Shown: positions 37,447 to 47,452 of the stretch, one piece after another
Layout of the letters: each line of letters opens with the position of its first letter
Position numbering within the stretch: the first letter of the stretch is position 1
NCBI RefSeq assembly: GCF_022647505.1
Contig: NZ_CP071409.1
Location: forward strand, 62,001 to 126,000
Reading direction: 5' to 3'
DNA length: 64,000 nt
Source of the DNA: [Pantoea] beijingensis
GTDB lineage: Bacteria; Pseudomonadota; Gammaproteobacteria; Enterobacterales; Enterobacteriaceae
Made by a program: the position numbers and the translations under genes
Notes under the pieces: generated by a model
What the model saw: the letters and a program-made list of their open reading frames with translations, nothing else
What the model was told of the DNA's origin: nothing
Database searches by the model: none

Positions 37447-38517
37447 ATGAAAACATTTACCGTATCACTGCTGGCGTTGAGCCTGTTGGGGGCCACACCC
37501 GTCTTCGCAGCTGAAGCACTGGCACCCGTACCGGCGGCGATTGCGAATCATAATGGCCCGATACGTATTGCGATTATTCGTAATCTGGGTTCTGACGATA
37601 ACACTACGCAGTTTGTTGCCGGTGCAATTAAGCAAGGCCGACAGTTGGGTTTCAAGGTCAGCACCTTTCTGAGTAACGGTGACGATGCGCGTTTCCAGGA
37701 TTTTGTTAATCAGGCCATTGGCCAAAAATATGACGGCATCATTCTGTCCCATGGACGCGATCCCTACTCGACGGAATTGGTAAAACGAATTACCGATGCC
37801 GGTATTAAGGTGACGGTTTTTGATACGCCCGTGAAAGGTGATATTGCCGGCGTAACTGTTTCCCAGCAGGATGATGCATCATTGACCCAGCTTTCCATCA
37901 ATCAAATCGCGAAGGATTTCAACGGTAAAGCCAATATCGTCAAGCTATGGGTTGGTGGATTTCCGGCAATGGAACGTCGGCAGGCGGAATTTGAAACGTT
38001 ACAAAAGAACTGGCCGGAGATCCATCAACTGGAATCTATTGGTGCCGTTTCTTCGGATGTGCAGGGTGACACCGCCAATAAAGTGGGGGCGATTCTTGCG
38101 AAGTATCCTAAAGGAAAGATCGATGCCATTTGGGGAACCTGGGACGCCTTTAGTCAGGGGGCTTATAAAGCATTGCAGGAAAATGGGCGTACTGAGATTA
38201 AGCTCTATAGCATTGATATTTCCAATCAGGATCTGCAACTGATGCGTGAGCCGAAAAGCCCTTGGGTCAATAGTGTGGCGGTGGATACCGGGCTGATTGG
38301 TGCGGTGAATATGCGTTTGATCGCCAATAAAATTGCCGGTGAGGCCACGCCAGCCAGCTATGAGTTTAAGGCTGCGGCGATTCCTCAGACACTGTTAACC
38401 AGCCAATCCGGTGGTGTTAACGTTGCTTCATTGAGCAAAATCATACCCGGCTGGGGACAGAGCAATGATTTTGTTGCCCCGTGGTTTGCAACTTTAGAAG
38501 CGAAATATAAGAAGTAG
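37447..38517 (+). CDS. sugar-type ABC importer periplasmic binding protein
   Basis: 356-residue periplasmic protein of the LacI-like sugar-binding superfamily. Start ATG 37447 (after AGGG) begins a good signal peptide (MKTFTVSLLALSLLGATPVFA); an ORF start at 37417 is rejected. The mature region has IRIAIIRNLGSDDNTTQFVAGA, ILSHGRDPYSTELVKRITDAGIKVTVFDTP and IDAIWGTWDAFSQGAYKAL, as in type I periplasmic binding proteins. No kinase, isomerase or regulator gene accompanies the importer, so the ligand remains unknown. Confidence 0.88.
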   Translation: MKTFTVSLLALSLLGATPVFAAEALAPVPAAIANHNGPIRIAIIRNLGSDDNTTQFVAGAIKQGRQLGFKVSTFLSNGDDARFQDFVNQAIGQKYDGIILSHGRDPYSTELVKRITDAGIKVTVFDTPVKGDIAGVTVSQQDDASLTQLSINQIAKDFNGKANIVKLWVGGFPAMERRQAEFETLQKNWPEIHQLESIGAVSSDVQGDTANKVGAILAKYPKGKIDAIWGTWDAFSQGAYKALQENGRTEIKLYSIDISNQDLQLMREPKSPWVNSVAVDTGLIGAVNMRLIANKIAGEATPASYEFKAAAIPQTLLTSQSGGVNVASLSKIIPGWGQSNDFVAPWFATLEAKYKK

Positions 38518-38659
38518 CATCAGGGGCTGCACGCGTGCCGGCCCTGCTAATGCAGATTTAATGGCAACGTCGTTCGCAAGTAAGATTACCGAACTCTCTG
38601 TAAATAAGCCTTTTCGGCTGAGTCCGTGGAGGGGGAGAAGGTGGTCGAAGAGTGCGGGT

Positions 38660-38685
38660 GCAGGGCCAACGCTAACTGGCCCTGC
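38660..38685. terminator. GC-rich hairpin downstream of the ABC importer operon
   Basis: GCAGGGCCA (38660-38668) pairs with TGGCCCTGC (38677-38685), 8-base loop, in the space between the importer operon and convergent yibL. No T-tract, so termination would be inefficient or Rho-assisted. Confidence 0.45.
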
Positions 38686-38748
38686 CTGGTTATCTGTAAG
38701 GCGGAACAGAATGCTAAGCCCGGCACGGACCTGGGCGATTACTGCACC

Positions 38749-39111
38749 TTAAAATGCTTTTTTGGCGAAGCCTGTCATCTCTTTCAGGCCCATTTCACGG
38801 CCTAGTGCCGTCATAGGGTGCACGACTACAATACCGCGTACGCTTTTCTTCAGGGTACCTAAATCAGCCTGTTCTTTTTTGGTAATTGCCCGGCTGAACG
38901 GTAACTGTTGTAACTTCTGGGCTTCTTTACTCAGCTTCTGTTCACGGGCATCCTTCAGACGCTCGATCTCACTCACCAGCTTCTCTTTTTCTTTCAGCAA
39001 TTCGCCGAGTTTTTCTGCATCGCCGGATTCCAGCAGCAGAGGCTCTTTATGATTGAGGGCATCAAGCCGATCGCTTAGTCGTTTGATTTCCGCTTTTTCC
39101 AGCTCTTTCAT
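38749..39111 (-). CDS. yibL: ribosome-associated protein YibL
   Basis: 120-residue cytosolic protein with a long coiled-coil helix (about residues 1-65, [19 protein letters not shown] onward) and the highly conserved C-terminal tail [26 protein letters not shown]. Nearly identical in plan to E. coli YibL, reported to associate with ribosomes. As in E. coli, it is downstream of mtlR. Molecular role unknown. Confidence 0.95.
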   Translation of the reverse strand: MKELEKAEIKRLSDRLDALNHKEPLLLESGDAEKLGELLKEKEKLVSEIERLKDAREQKLSKEAQKLQQLPFSRAITKKEQADLGTLKKSVRGIVVVHPMTALGREMGLKEMTGFAKKAF

Positions 39112-39176
39112 GTTAATTATCCAGTAAATTGACGCTATGCGGCAAAGGATACACGAAAATGGTTCATTTCGCGGCG

Positions 39177-39722
39177 TTACTTTTTGAAAGCCTGTTTAAG
39201 GCTAATGCGAGAGATGAGTTCAGTGAGAGAAAGCACCATGGTTGAGCGGACGACCTGCTGATAGCGCTGCCGTTGCATAGCAAGCAAATCGGCATCTTCG
39301 CTGATAAACTGCGGCGGTGACGGCAGTTCAGCAACGCAATGCAGTTCGCCAAAAGGCCCGAGAATCTCGTCGTCAGTGAAATGATAGTCGTTGCCGTCGT
39401 GGTTTAACTCCTCACGTAGCGCCATCAATAATTCGCAATCTTCATATTCATTACGATTGATCACTCCCAGCCCGTAAATCAACTTCAGGCGAACCGAAAG
39501 TTCTCCCAGCGGGCCATCACCCAGTAATAACGGCTCAACAGCGTATTTCACTGCATAATCGTCCTTGCGAAACACCTGAATCACCAGGATATTAACCGCT
39601 TCTGCCAAAAGCTCCACTGCGGCGATCAAAAAACTTCTCACCGAGCCTCCGGCATTCAGGCGTTCAAGCACCTGATTTTCAAAAGCCTGCTTCTCTTCCA
39701 TTATTGCCTGCATATCTGTCAT
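39177..39722 (-). CDS. mtlR: mannitol operon repressor MtlR
   Basis: 181-residue negative regulator of the mannitol operon. It has no classical helix-turn-helix and matches E. coli MtlR over its length ([55 protein letters not shown]). I start at ATG 39722; a GTG one codon upstream (39725) is also possible. A strong hairpin at 39730-39752 lies directly upstream and may limit translation. Last gene of mtlA-mtlD-mtlR. Confidence 0.93.
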   Translation of the reverse strand: MTDMQAIMEEKQAFENQVLERLNAGGSVRSFLIAAVELLAEAVNILVIQVFRKDDYAVKYAVEPLLLGDGPLGELSVRLKLIYGLGVINRNEYEDCELLMALREELNHDGNDYHFTDDEILGPFGELHCVAELPSPPQFISEDADLLAMQRQRYQQVVRSTMVLSLTELISRISLKQAFKK

Positions 39723-39729
39723 CACGCTC

Positions 39730-39752
39730 AGGGCACGGCAGAGCCGTGCCCT
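39730..39752 (-). other. hairpin between mtlD and mtlR
   Basis: AGGGCACGGC-AGA-GCCGTGCCCT, a perfect 10-base stem with a three-base loop, ending eight bases before the mtlR start codon. It may lower mtlR translation or act as a partial terminator. Confidence 0.6.
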
Positions 39753-39785
39753 TTATGCTCACCGAAGGCGTCGGAAGCGCGCGCA

Positions 39786-40934
39786 TTATGGCATGGCGTT
39801 GTAGGCCTTCACCACTGCGGCAACAACGTCGCTATTTGCATCCAGACCAGAAATCTGGGCCAGTGTGGCCTGTGGTCCCTGCTTCTCCAGCAGTTCCACT
39901 AATTCCTGTGCTTGCGGGTCCTGGGTACTACGGTAGTGCATGGCTGCAGCGATACCCTGGACCAGATTATCGTGTGGTAAGTCATACTCGAGCGTACCTA
40001 AGATCGGTTTGATCAGGCGATCGCCCGCGCTCAGCTTGCGCAGTGGCTGCCGTCCCACGCGTTCAACATCATCATGCAGATACGGGTTTTCAAAACGGCT
40101 GAGGATTTTTTCGATATAGGCGGCGTGCTTAGTGGCATCAAAGCCATAGCGCTTAATCAGTACTTCACCGCTCTCCTGCATCGCCCCTTTTACCACTGCA
40201 TGGATGTTTTCATTAAGAATGGCATCGCGAATAGTCTGATGGCCCGCTAACTGGCCAAGGTAAGCAGTGATGGCATGCCCGGTGTTAAGGGTGAACAGCT
40301 TGCGTTCAACAAAGGCCATCAAATTATCTGTCAGCTCCATACCGGCAATCGTCGGCAGCGTGCCTTTAAACTGTGTTTTGTCCACAATCCATTCGCTGAA
40401 GGTTTCCACGGTCACTTCCAGTACATCAGTGGTTCCGGCGGCGGAGGGTGGCACGATACGATCGACGGCAGAGTCAACGAAGCCGATATTTTGCTCAGCC
40501 CATGCGTGGTATGTTTCCGGCAGGGCTTTGAGTACATGCTGTTTCAGTTGGCTGGTGCCGCGCACCATATTTTCACAGGCGATGATATTTAATGGGCGGG
40601 TATTACCGTTATCACTGCGTTTGGCCAGCCCTTTGGCAACGCTTCCGGCGATGCGTTCCAGGATCTGTGGGCCAACCGCCGTGGTAACGATATCAACCTC
40701 AGCAATCAGGGCAATCACGTCATCGCTTGTACTATTGACGGCGCTAACGCCTTTCACCGTCTCAACCTGAGCATTTTCACCCACCACATGAACCGGATAC
40801 TCATGGCGGGCGTTAAGTGCATCCAGCACCGCCTGATTGACATCGGCGAACACCAGTTCGATACCAGCATCTGCCAGCAATTTACCAATAAAGCCTCGGC
40901 CAATATTACCTGCGCCAAAATGTAGAGCTTTCAT
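39786..40934 (-). CDS. mtlD: mannitol-1-phosphate 5-dehydrogenase MtlD
   Basis: 382-residue NAD-dependent enzyme converting mannitol 1-phosphate to fructose 6-phosphate. Start ATG 40934 gives [20 protein letters not shown], the Rossmann motif at the very N-terminus as in E. coli; the frame extension to 40952 is rejected. Polyol dehydrogenase signature near [20 protein letters not shown]. Located after mtlA with a terminator-like element between them. Confidence 0.97.
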   Translation of the reverse strand: MKALHFGAGNIGRGFIGKLLADAGIELVFADVNQAVLDALNARHEYPVHVVGENAQVETVKGVSAVNSTSDDVIALIAEVDIVTTAVGPQILERIAGSVAKGLAKRSDNGNTRPLNIIACENMVRGTSQLKQHVLKALPETYHAWAEQNIGFVDSAVDRIVPPSAAGTTDVLEVTVETFSEWIVDKTQFKGTLPTIAGMELTDNLMAFVERKLFTLNTGHAITAYLGQLAGHQTIRDAILNENIHAVVKGAMQESGEVLIKRYGFDATKHAAYIEKILSRFENPYLHDDVERVGRQPLRKLSAGDRLIKPILGTLEYDLPHDNLVQGIAAAMHYRSTQDPQAQELVELLEKQGPQATLAQISGLDANSDVVAAVVKAYNAMP

Positions 40935-40980
40935 AATGATACCTATAGACATTACGCAGGGATCAGGTATGCCTGACCCG

Positions 40981-41007
40981 AAAAAAAGGGCCGGGCATTC
41001 CCGGCCC
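40981..41007 (-). terminator. intrinsic terminator between mtlA and mtlD
   Basis: On the minus strand GGGCCGGG-AATG-CCCGGCCC (41007-40988) is followed by seven T residues (40987-40981): the full form of a Rho-independent terminator inside the operon. It should reduce mtlD and mtlR expression relative to mtlA. Confidence 0.8.
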
Positions 41008-41030
41008 CTACGAATGGATAGCTACCCGGT

Positions 41031-41070
41031 CTGCTTCAGGCTGTGGCCCATAAAGGACAGGCTGAAGCAG
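41031..41070 (-). other. long hairpin after mtlA
   Basis: CTGCTTCAGGCTGT (41031-41044) pairs with ACAGGCTGAAGCAG (41057-41070) with one mismatch, ten bases beyond the mtlA stop. Together with the terminator at 40981 it forms a two-hairpin intercistronic block like the REP-type elements that protect mRNA 3' ends. Confidence 0.6.
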
Positions 41071-41079
41071 GGGGTGAGA

Positions 41080-43008
41080 TTAGGCGGACGGTTTACCTGC
41101 CAGCAGGTCCAGTACTTCTTGTACGCTGGTGGTGCTGGCCAGTTTCTCGATCACGCTTTCATCATCAAGTGCATTAGTCAGGCTGGTAATTACCTGGATA
41201 TGCTCGTTATTTCGTGCCGCTATACCGATTACCAGTCGGGCAATGTCATCTTCATCTTCACCGAAGCGAACGCCTTCAGGATACTGGCAGAACACTACGC
41301 CGGTTTTCAGCACGCGATCTTTTGCTTCAATGGTGCCGTGTGGTACTGCGATAGATTCACCGAGATAGGTTGGCGTTAGCTTTTCACGATCCAGCATGGC
41401 TTCAACATATTCCGGCTCAACGTAACCGCCCTTAACCAGTTGCTCACCGGCGAAGCGGATGGCCTGCTCCTTTTCGGTGGCGTGTTGGCCAAGGAAAATA
41501 TTGCTTGCCGTTAATTTAAACAGGTGATCCTGGCCGTCATCAAAACTGTCACCCAGTGCAGCGTCAACTTTCTGACGATTATCTGCGCTGCGGTTGGCTT
41601 CTACCAGACGCGCAGTGAGGTCGGTGTAAAGTCCGCTATCCAGAAAATTGCTCAGCGAAATATGCTGTGCGTGTGGTGCTTGACGCATCGCACGTTCAGT
41701 AAGGTCACGGTGTGTAATCACCAGGTCAACGTCACCGGGTAAGCTGTTGATCGCAGAGTTGGTGACGGAAATATTGCTAAGGCCAGCATCGTTGACTTTT
41801 TTACGCAGCACGCCAGCACCCATGGCACTGGAACCCATCCCGGCATCACAGGCCACAATGATTTTACGTACGTGGCTCAGATCGCTGTTCAGGCCGTCAG
41901 CCGTTTGGCCTGCCACAGGGCTCTGACCTTTTGCGGTTGCTTTCATATCCTGCATGCGGCGGGTTGCTGCTTCAATATCATCCTCATCTTTGACCTTGCT
42001 GGTTTTCAGCAGGATACAGGAGATGACAAAGGAGACGGCAAAGGCAGCGACGATAGCGGCAATGTTAGCGAAGTAAGCCCCTTTTGGCGTCATGGCCAGC
42101 ACCGCCAGGATAGAGCCTGGCGAGGCCGGAGAAACCAGGCCGCCGTTTAACAGCGTCAGGGTAAAGACGCCGGTCATACCACCTAAAATTACCGCAATAA
42201 TCAGACGTGGGCTCATCAGAACATAGGGGAAGTAAATCTCGTGGATGCCGCCCAGGAAGTGAATAATGGCAGCGCCACCCGCAGATTGCTTCGCATTACC
42301 GCGACCAAAGATCATATACGCGATCAGCACGCCTAAACCTGGACCTGGGTTAGCTTCGATCAGGAAGAAGATCGACTTACCGGCTTCACTCGCCTGTTGA
42401 ATGCCCAGCGGAGAGAAGATACCGTGGTTTATCGCGTTATTGAGGAACAGGATTTTTGCCGGTTCGACAAAGATTGACGTTAGCGGTAACAGATTGTTCT
42501 GCACCATCAGGTTCACGCCAGCAGCGAGCAGGTGTGATAACCCTTCAACTAATGGACCAATGGCAAGGAAGGCGAGGATAGCCAACAACATACCGATGAT
42601 TCCGGCAGAGAAGTTGTTAACCAGCATCTCAAAGCCGCTTTTGATTTTACCGTCAACCACACGGTCAAAAGACTTGATGGCCCAGCCGCCTAATGGCCCG
42701 GCAATCATGGAGCCAAGGAACATCGGCATGTCGGCACCCACGATAACCCCCATCGTGGTGATGGCACCCACTACGCCGCCACGATCGCCACCGACTAAAC
42801 GGCCACCGGTAAAACCAATCAGTAACGGTAGCAGGTAGGTAATCATTGGACCAACCAGTTTTGCCATACTTTCGTTTGGCAGCCAACCGGTTGGAATGAA
42901 CAGTGCTGTGATGATACCCCAGGCGATAAACGCCCCGATATTTGGCATCACCATGTTGCTCAGAAAGCGACCAAAGCTCTGAACTTTGACCTTCACTGAT
43001 GAAGACAT
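41080..43008 (-). CDS. mtlA: mannitol-specific PTS enzyme IICBA MtlA
   Basis: 642-residue inner-membrane transporter and kinase phosphorylating mannitol during import. Start ATG 43008 (MSSSVKVKVQSFGRFLSNMVMPNIG). IIC membrane domain covers about residues 1-335; IIB carries the phospho-Cys in VACDAGMGSSAMGAGVLRKK; IIA carries the phospho-His in ESIAVPHGTIEAKD. All three domains are intact, as in E. coli MtlA (637 residues). First gene of mtlADR, under the CRP-rich control region upstream. Confidence 0.98.
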   Translation of the reverse strand: MSSSVKVKVQSFGRFLSNMVMPNIGAFIAWGIITALFIPTGWLPNESMAKLVGPMITYLLPLLIGFTGGRLVGGDRGGVVGAITTMGVIVGADMPMFLGSMIAGPLGGWAIKSFDRVVDGKIKSGFEMLVNNFSAGIIGMLLAILAFLAIGPLVEGLSHLLAAGVNLMVQNNLLPLTSIFVEPAKILFLNNAINHGIFSPLGIQQASEAGKSIFFLIEANPGPGLGVLIAYMIFGRGNAKQSAGGAAIIHFLGGIHEIYFPYVLMSPRLIIAVILGGMTGVFTLTLLNGGLVSPASPGSILAVLAMTPKGAYFANIAAIVAAFAVSFVISCILLKTSKVKDEDDIEAATRRMQDMKATAKGQSPVAGQTADGLNSDLSHVRKIIVACDAGMGSSAMGAGVLRKKVNDAGLSNISVTNSAINSLPGDVDLVITHRDLTERAMRQAPHAQHISLSNFLDSGLYTDLTARLVEANRSADNRQKVDAALGDSFDDGQDHLFKLTASNIFLGQHATEKEQAIRFAGEQLVKGGYVEPEYVEAMLDREKLTPTYLGESIAVPHGTIEAKDRVLKTGVVFCQYPEGVRFGEDEDDIARLVIGIAARNNEHIQVITSLTNALDDESVIEKLASTTSVQEVLDLLAGKPSA

Positions 43009-43153
43009 AAAACACACCCCTTATTGTTACGCGCTGACAAATAAGAGAGCGCGTTGATTTTTGTTTGCGATGTCACGGCGGGGAGCCGTCGATATGACTG
43101 TTGTACGCGGACTTTAGCATGCCAATATGACGCTGCGTAGTGAGGTGGTTTAG

Positions 43154-43330
43154 TGTGATTCATATCACACTATTGCGTGGCACTATGGGGGGTATTTAGT
43201 GACATTGATCACATAAAAATAGTGTAAAAAAACGACGCTGATTATTATTTGCGCTTAAACAAGGCCTAAATGTGATGTTAGTCACCTTTTCATCTTTCCT
43301 TTTTGTTATTGAAATGTGATGTGTGTCACA
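43154..43330. promoter_or_regulatory. mtlA control region with four CRP sites
   Basis: Four matches to TGTGA-N6-TCACA: TGTGATTCATATCACA (43154-43169, perfect palindrome), AGTGACATTGATCACA (43198-43213), TGTGATGTTAGTCACC (43271-43286) and TGTGATGTGTGTCACA (43315-43330). Centres are spaced 44, 73 and 44 bases. A -10-like CATATT lies at 43129-43124 on the minus strand. Multiple CRP sites upstream of mtlA are known in E. coli. Confidence 0.85.
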
Positions 43331-43445
43331 AAATATTTTTGGTTGAAAATGCGGCGAATCACAAATTGCCGATTTGGGGACGTCGTGAAATGATGCACTG
43401 TAATTTTCTTACGCGCTTTGTAGCAAAAACCACGCAGAATGAATA

Positions 43446-43467
43446 AGAGCCGATGACGTTCGGCTCT
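43446..43467. terminator. hairpin between yiaF and the mtl control region
   Basis: AGAGCCGA-TGACGT-TCGGCTCT, 8-base perfect stem, on the downstream side of yiaF. A second GC-rich pair, CCGCCGCC (43520-43527) with GGCGGCGG (43546-43553), lies closer to the yiaF stop. Either could end yiaF transcription; T-tracts are weak. Confidence 0.45.
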
Positions 43468-43573
43468 GTGATCGTTCGCGAAAATAACGCGTTTATCGGT
43501 CGGAAGTGCGTACGCTCAACCGCCGCCGTTATCAGTGGTCAACATGGCGGCGGATGACGTTACGATGGAAAGT

Positions 43574-44287
43574 TTAAAAACCGTTTTGCAGTGCGCGTTG
43601 CGCCTGAGCCAATGCATCACCCTTTGTCGAAAGATTGCTCATAATCGTATTGTACTGAGCGACCTGATCGCGCGTCTGGAATTGAATGCCGCCATTGTTA
43701 AAACTGACATTCGATCCCTGTTGCTGTAGATAATCACCGGCCTGGATAACATCCTGACTCAGCGATTGCAGCGCTGGAAGTAGGGGTGTCAGTGCATCTG
43801 CAGGTTGCGTTACCACGCGCGTATAAACGTTGTTATAGACCGATTGTAGATCTTCCGGCTGTTTAAGCGCAGCTTTACTGGTATCTGCCTGACTTTTGGC
43901 GCTTTGAATTTGCTGCGCCAGTACGTTCAATGAACCACTGGCCTGACGCAGGCTATCACGATGCGACAGATAATCCTGTGGCATACGGATTGCGTTAAGC
44001 TCATCAACAACCGGTTTTAATCCGGCCTCAACGGCTTTGTTAGCCTGCTGTGAGAATCCATACAGGATTGCATAATCACTGACGTAATTGCCAAATTTCT
44101 GCTTCTGATCTTCGCTGAGGCTGGGTAAATGTTCGCCGCTGCGCATCACGGTATTCTGCAGAAAATCAATAAAGGCTTTACGCTGATCCGGCTCTTTATC
44201 ACCACAGCCGGTAAGCTGGAAAACCAGCAATAGTGCCGTCAATGGCACCCACAAACGTGTCCATACGCGGGAGATTCCTGCCGCCAT
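43574..44287 (-). CDS. yiaF: DUF3053-type lipoprotein YiaF
   Basis: 237-residue envelope lipoprotein. Start ATG 44287, with AGGAG upstream on the minus strand; the frame extension to 44344 is rejected. The signal peptide ends in lipobox LTGC (LLLVFQLTGCGDKEPDQRK). The mature part is helical and matches E. coli YiaF in DQRKAFIDFLQNTVMRSGE and the repeated helical blocks. Function is unknown in all species I know of. Confidence 0.9.
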   Translation of the reverse strand: MAAGISRVWTRLWVPLTALLLVFQLTGCGDKEPDQRKAFIDFLQNTVMRSGEHLPSLSEDQKQKFGNYVSDYAILYGFSQQANKAVEAGLKPVVDELNAIRMPQDYLSHRDSLRQASGSLNVLAQQIQSAKSQADTSKAALKQPEDLQSVYNNVYTRVVTQPADALTPLLPALQSLSQDVIQAGDYLQQQGSNVSFNNGGIQFQTRDQVAQYNTIMSNLSTKGDALAQAQRALQNGF

Positions 44288-44890
44288 AAATAAACTCCTG
44301 TCATTGAGAAGGCCTAACCACCTGAAAAAGCTTATCAACAGCACCGTTAGCTGCCGCTACAGGATAGTCTATTGCATTGGCTTATACTCGTCATATTTCA
44401 CGTTGCAGGTGTCTCATGGGGTTGTGTGAGCGTTCCGATATTACTCAGTAAGTGAGTCTGTATGCCACAAATGACAGAGGTGTTTTTATTTCTTGACTCA
44501 TACTTTTTATAAAAATGCCACTGCTGATGTTTCTTTCTTTGATTTATGTCAAATTTCACCGCTTTTGAAAATCCACAAGGACAAAGTAAGTAAAAGGAGC
44601 GCTAAAAACACTTACCGATTATCACTAAAAATTATGAGGCTATTTTTCGGGTATACTTCCTGCTGCGGGTGTATTGATTTTGCTTCTCATCTGCTTATGA
44701 AAAAATACTAATTAAACAATAGCTTACCATTTAAGTCTGTACCTACAGATTCCCCCGTCTTAATTTTTCCCTGCAAGCGTCTGGGTAATTCGTTGTGCAA
44801 TATTTTCAGCGAAGAGAAATTGAGATGGATATTTAGATATTTCTGTAGCAGTCACTATACACAGTAAATAATTATTCCTGGAATATTAGA
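44288..44890. other. intergenic region yiaF to autotransporter
   Basis: 603 bases between divergent genes with no supportable CDS. It holds one FNR-like sequence, TTGATTTATGTCAA (44539-44552, consensus TTGAT-N4-ATCAA with one mismatch), about 340 bases before the autotransporter start. I found no convincing promoter boxes. Confidence 0.45.
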
Positions 44891-47452
44891 ATGTTAGTTT
44901 TAAACAGCAACGTTATAAACAAAAGAAAAAGAAATACTATTGCCTGCCTGGTTTCCCTTGCCTTATCGGGTGGTGCGGTTGCAGCGGATCTACCTTATAC
45001 CGTAAACGATGGAGAATATACCTTTCTGTCGGATTCGGATGCAGGCGGTCTTGCAGTGCTGACGTTTTTTGGTGAAGACGTCAAGGCTATTAATAATGCC
45101 TTTTCCCTGAAGGGGGGGTCGGCTATCTCCAATGAGTTAGGCTTTGATCCTGGCACGGGTGAAGTTACGGTCGGAAGAATCGGTGTTATTAATAATAATA
45201 AGTCCGGCCATATCATGGGTACTGACTCAGGAATTTATAACGGAGCTGTGATTGACACGATTAATAATGATGGCGTTATTATTGGTGAATTATCAGGAAT
45301 CAACTCGCTGGGCGATACTATCACTTTTCTTTCGGATAAAAGCACCCCAACAATTCATCATATAAATAACAATGGCGTTATTCGCGGAAATAAACATTAT
45401 GGCATTTAATTATATGCCTTTGATTTAATTGAAAATAATGGTGAAATAAATGGAAACGTTGCCGGGATTGTTACTTCTGAGGATAAAGCCCATCCGGCTG
45501 TAACTGCAGGAAATATCATCAATAACCAGTCAGGCCGCATCATTGCTAAGACCGCCGGTATATCGAATGCTGTAACGATTGGCTCGATAAAAAACACGGG
45601 AACTATTCAAGGTAATGTAAGCGCTATTAATAACCAGAATGGCGTTATCACCAATGGTATTGATAACGCCGGCTTACTGGCTGGAAATGTTTTACTGAAC
45701 GATGCCAGCTTGACTTTGCATCATTCTGATGCCGCCGTAACAGCGAACCCGGAAGTCAAAGGGAATATCGACGGTAGTGAAAAATCGTCGATCACCATCG
45801 GAGAGGGTAGCACTGCTACGTTATTTAGAAATGAAGGTGATGCGCATGTTGGTGACATCAATATTTTAGCATCCAGTACATTAGCATTACGTGATGGAAG
45901 CAATTGGATTGCTGACAAAGATATAAGAAATGACGGTGTTGTTTCATTGTTACCTTCGGCTCGCACTGCCCGGATGGAAGGCAATTTTAATAACGCTGGC
46001 GCTCTGGTATTAAGTGATTGTAATGATTGCGGAACCCATGTGTTGACGCTTACGGGTGATTATACCGGGAAAGATGCTGACCTGATTTTATCAACGACGT
46101 TAGGAGATGATAATAGTCCGACCGATCTGCTGCAAATTACGGGGCATGCATCAGGCAAGACGAATGTCACGGTGAACAATAATCAGGGAACGGGTGCGAA
46201 GACTTTAGAGGGAATTAAAATCATTGAAACGGGGTCTTCTACCGAAGATGCCTTTATTCAGAAAGGACGTATCGTCGCGGGCGCTTATGAGTATCATCTA
46301 CAAAATGGCGATGCTTCAGGGAAAAATACAAATAATTGGTATTTAACCAGTCTCTTAGGCACCCCTTCGCATCCTAATCCTGAAACCGGGCCAACTGAGC
46401 CGACGAAACCAACCGAGCCGACGAAACCAACTGAGCCAGTTAAACCAACTGAGCCGGGTACGAAGACCCTGAGACCGGAACCAGGCAGCTATACTGCCAA
46501 CCTGGCTGCGGCGAATACCATGTTTATTACTCGTCTGCACGATCGTCTGGGTGAGCCTCAGTATATTGATGCACTGAGCGGAGAGCAGAAAGTAACCAGT
46601 ATGTGGATGCGACAGGTCGGCGGTCATAATAGCTGGCACGATAGTAGCAGCCAGTTAAAAACCACGGGAAATCGTTATGTCGTACAGTTAGGTGGCGACA
46701 TTGCTCGTTGGGGCGATGATGGTCTTGATCGTTGGCACCTTGGCGTGATGACGGGCTATGGGCATAACAGCAGTAACACCGACTCATCGGTATCAGGTTA
46801 TCGTTCTAAGGGATCGGTCAAAGGTTATAATGCTGGCCTGTATGCTACCTGGTATCAGAATGATGAAACTCATCAAGGTACCTATCTTGATAGCTGGGTG
46901 CAGTACAACTGGTTCCGCAATACGGTAAAAGGCGATGGGATTCAGAGTGAATCCTACAATTCTAAAGGGATCACAGCTTCACTGGAAACCGGGTATACCA
47001 GTAAACTCAACGAGTATACTGGCAGCAAAGGCACGACTGTTGAATGGTTTATTCAACCTCAACCTCAGGCAATCTGGATGGGTGTGAAGGCTAACGATCA
47101 TCAGGAAGCTAACGGAACGCGCGTTACCGGCAAAGGGAATGATAATGTACAAACCCGGCTCGGTGTTCGTACCTTCCTTAAAAGCCATGATGCGACGGAT
47201 AACGGAAAAGGAAGAACGTTTCAGCCGTTTGTTGAAGTCAACTGGATCCATAATACGCGTGATTTCGCAACCCAAGTTGATGGTATGACGATTCGTCAGG
47301 CGGGCGCGAAAAATACAGGCGAACTGAAAACCGGTGTGGAAGGCATGATTAACCCTCAGTTGAATGTGTGGGGTAATGTGGGCACGCAACTCGGTAATCA
47401 TGGTTACAATGACTCGGCTGCGATGATCGGTATTAAATACAACTTCAAATAA
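44891..47452 (+). pseudogene. type V autotransporter adhesin gene interrupted by one in-frame stop
   Basis: A single frame of 853 codons broken only by TAA at 45407-45409 (codon 173); the frame is open on both sides and continues unchanged to 47452. The signal peptide has an extended N-terminus (ends AVAA). The passenger, about residues 33-500, is rich in short Asn/Gly repeats (NNNGVI, INNQSG, NAGLL) typical of a beta-helix. A Pro/Thr/Glu/Lys linker follows (46391-46459), then a C-terminal AIDA-like beta-barrel of about 310 residues (NLAAANTMFITRLHDRLGE onward) ending IGIKYNFK. An internal TTG at 45710 cannot supply a signal peptide. Without readthrough it yields only a 172-residue exported fragment. 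Confidence 0.85.
46391..46459 (+). repeat. in-frame proline-rich tandem repeat of the autotransporter
   Basis: Three 18-base units encoding PTEPTK, PTEPTK and PTEPVK plus a partial PTEPG, with near-identical codons. It separates passenger from barrel and, being a short tandem repeat, could vary in copy number between strains without shifting the frame. Confidence 0.8.

Noticed and set aside
44493..44711. 72-codon open frame upstream of the autotransporter
   Set aside because: No ribosome binding site, no signal or domain, and AT-rich composition; it looks like chance.
45710..47452. Independent gene starting at the TTG 45710
   Set aside because: It is in the same frame as the upstream piece, has no signal peptide or ribosome binding site, and is simply the rest of the interrupted autotransporter.
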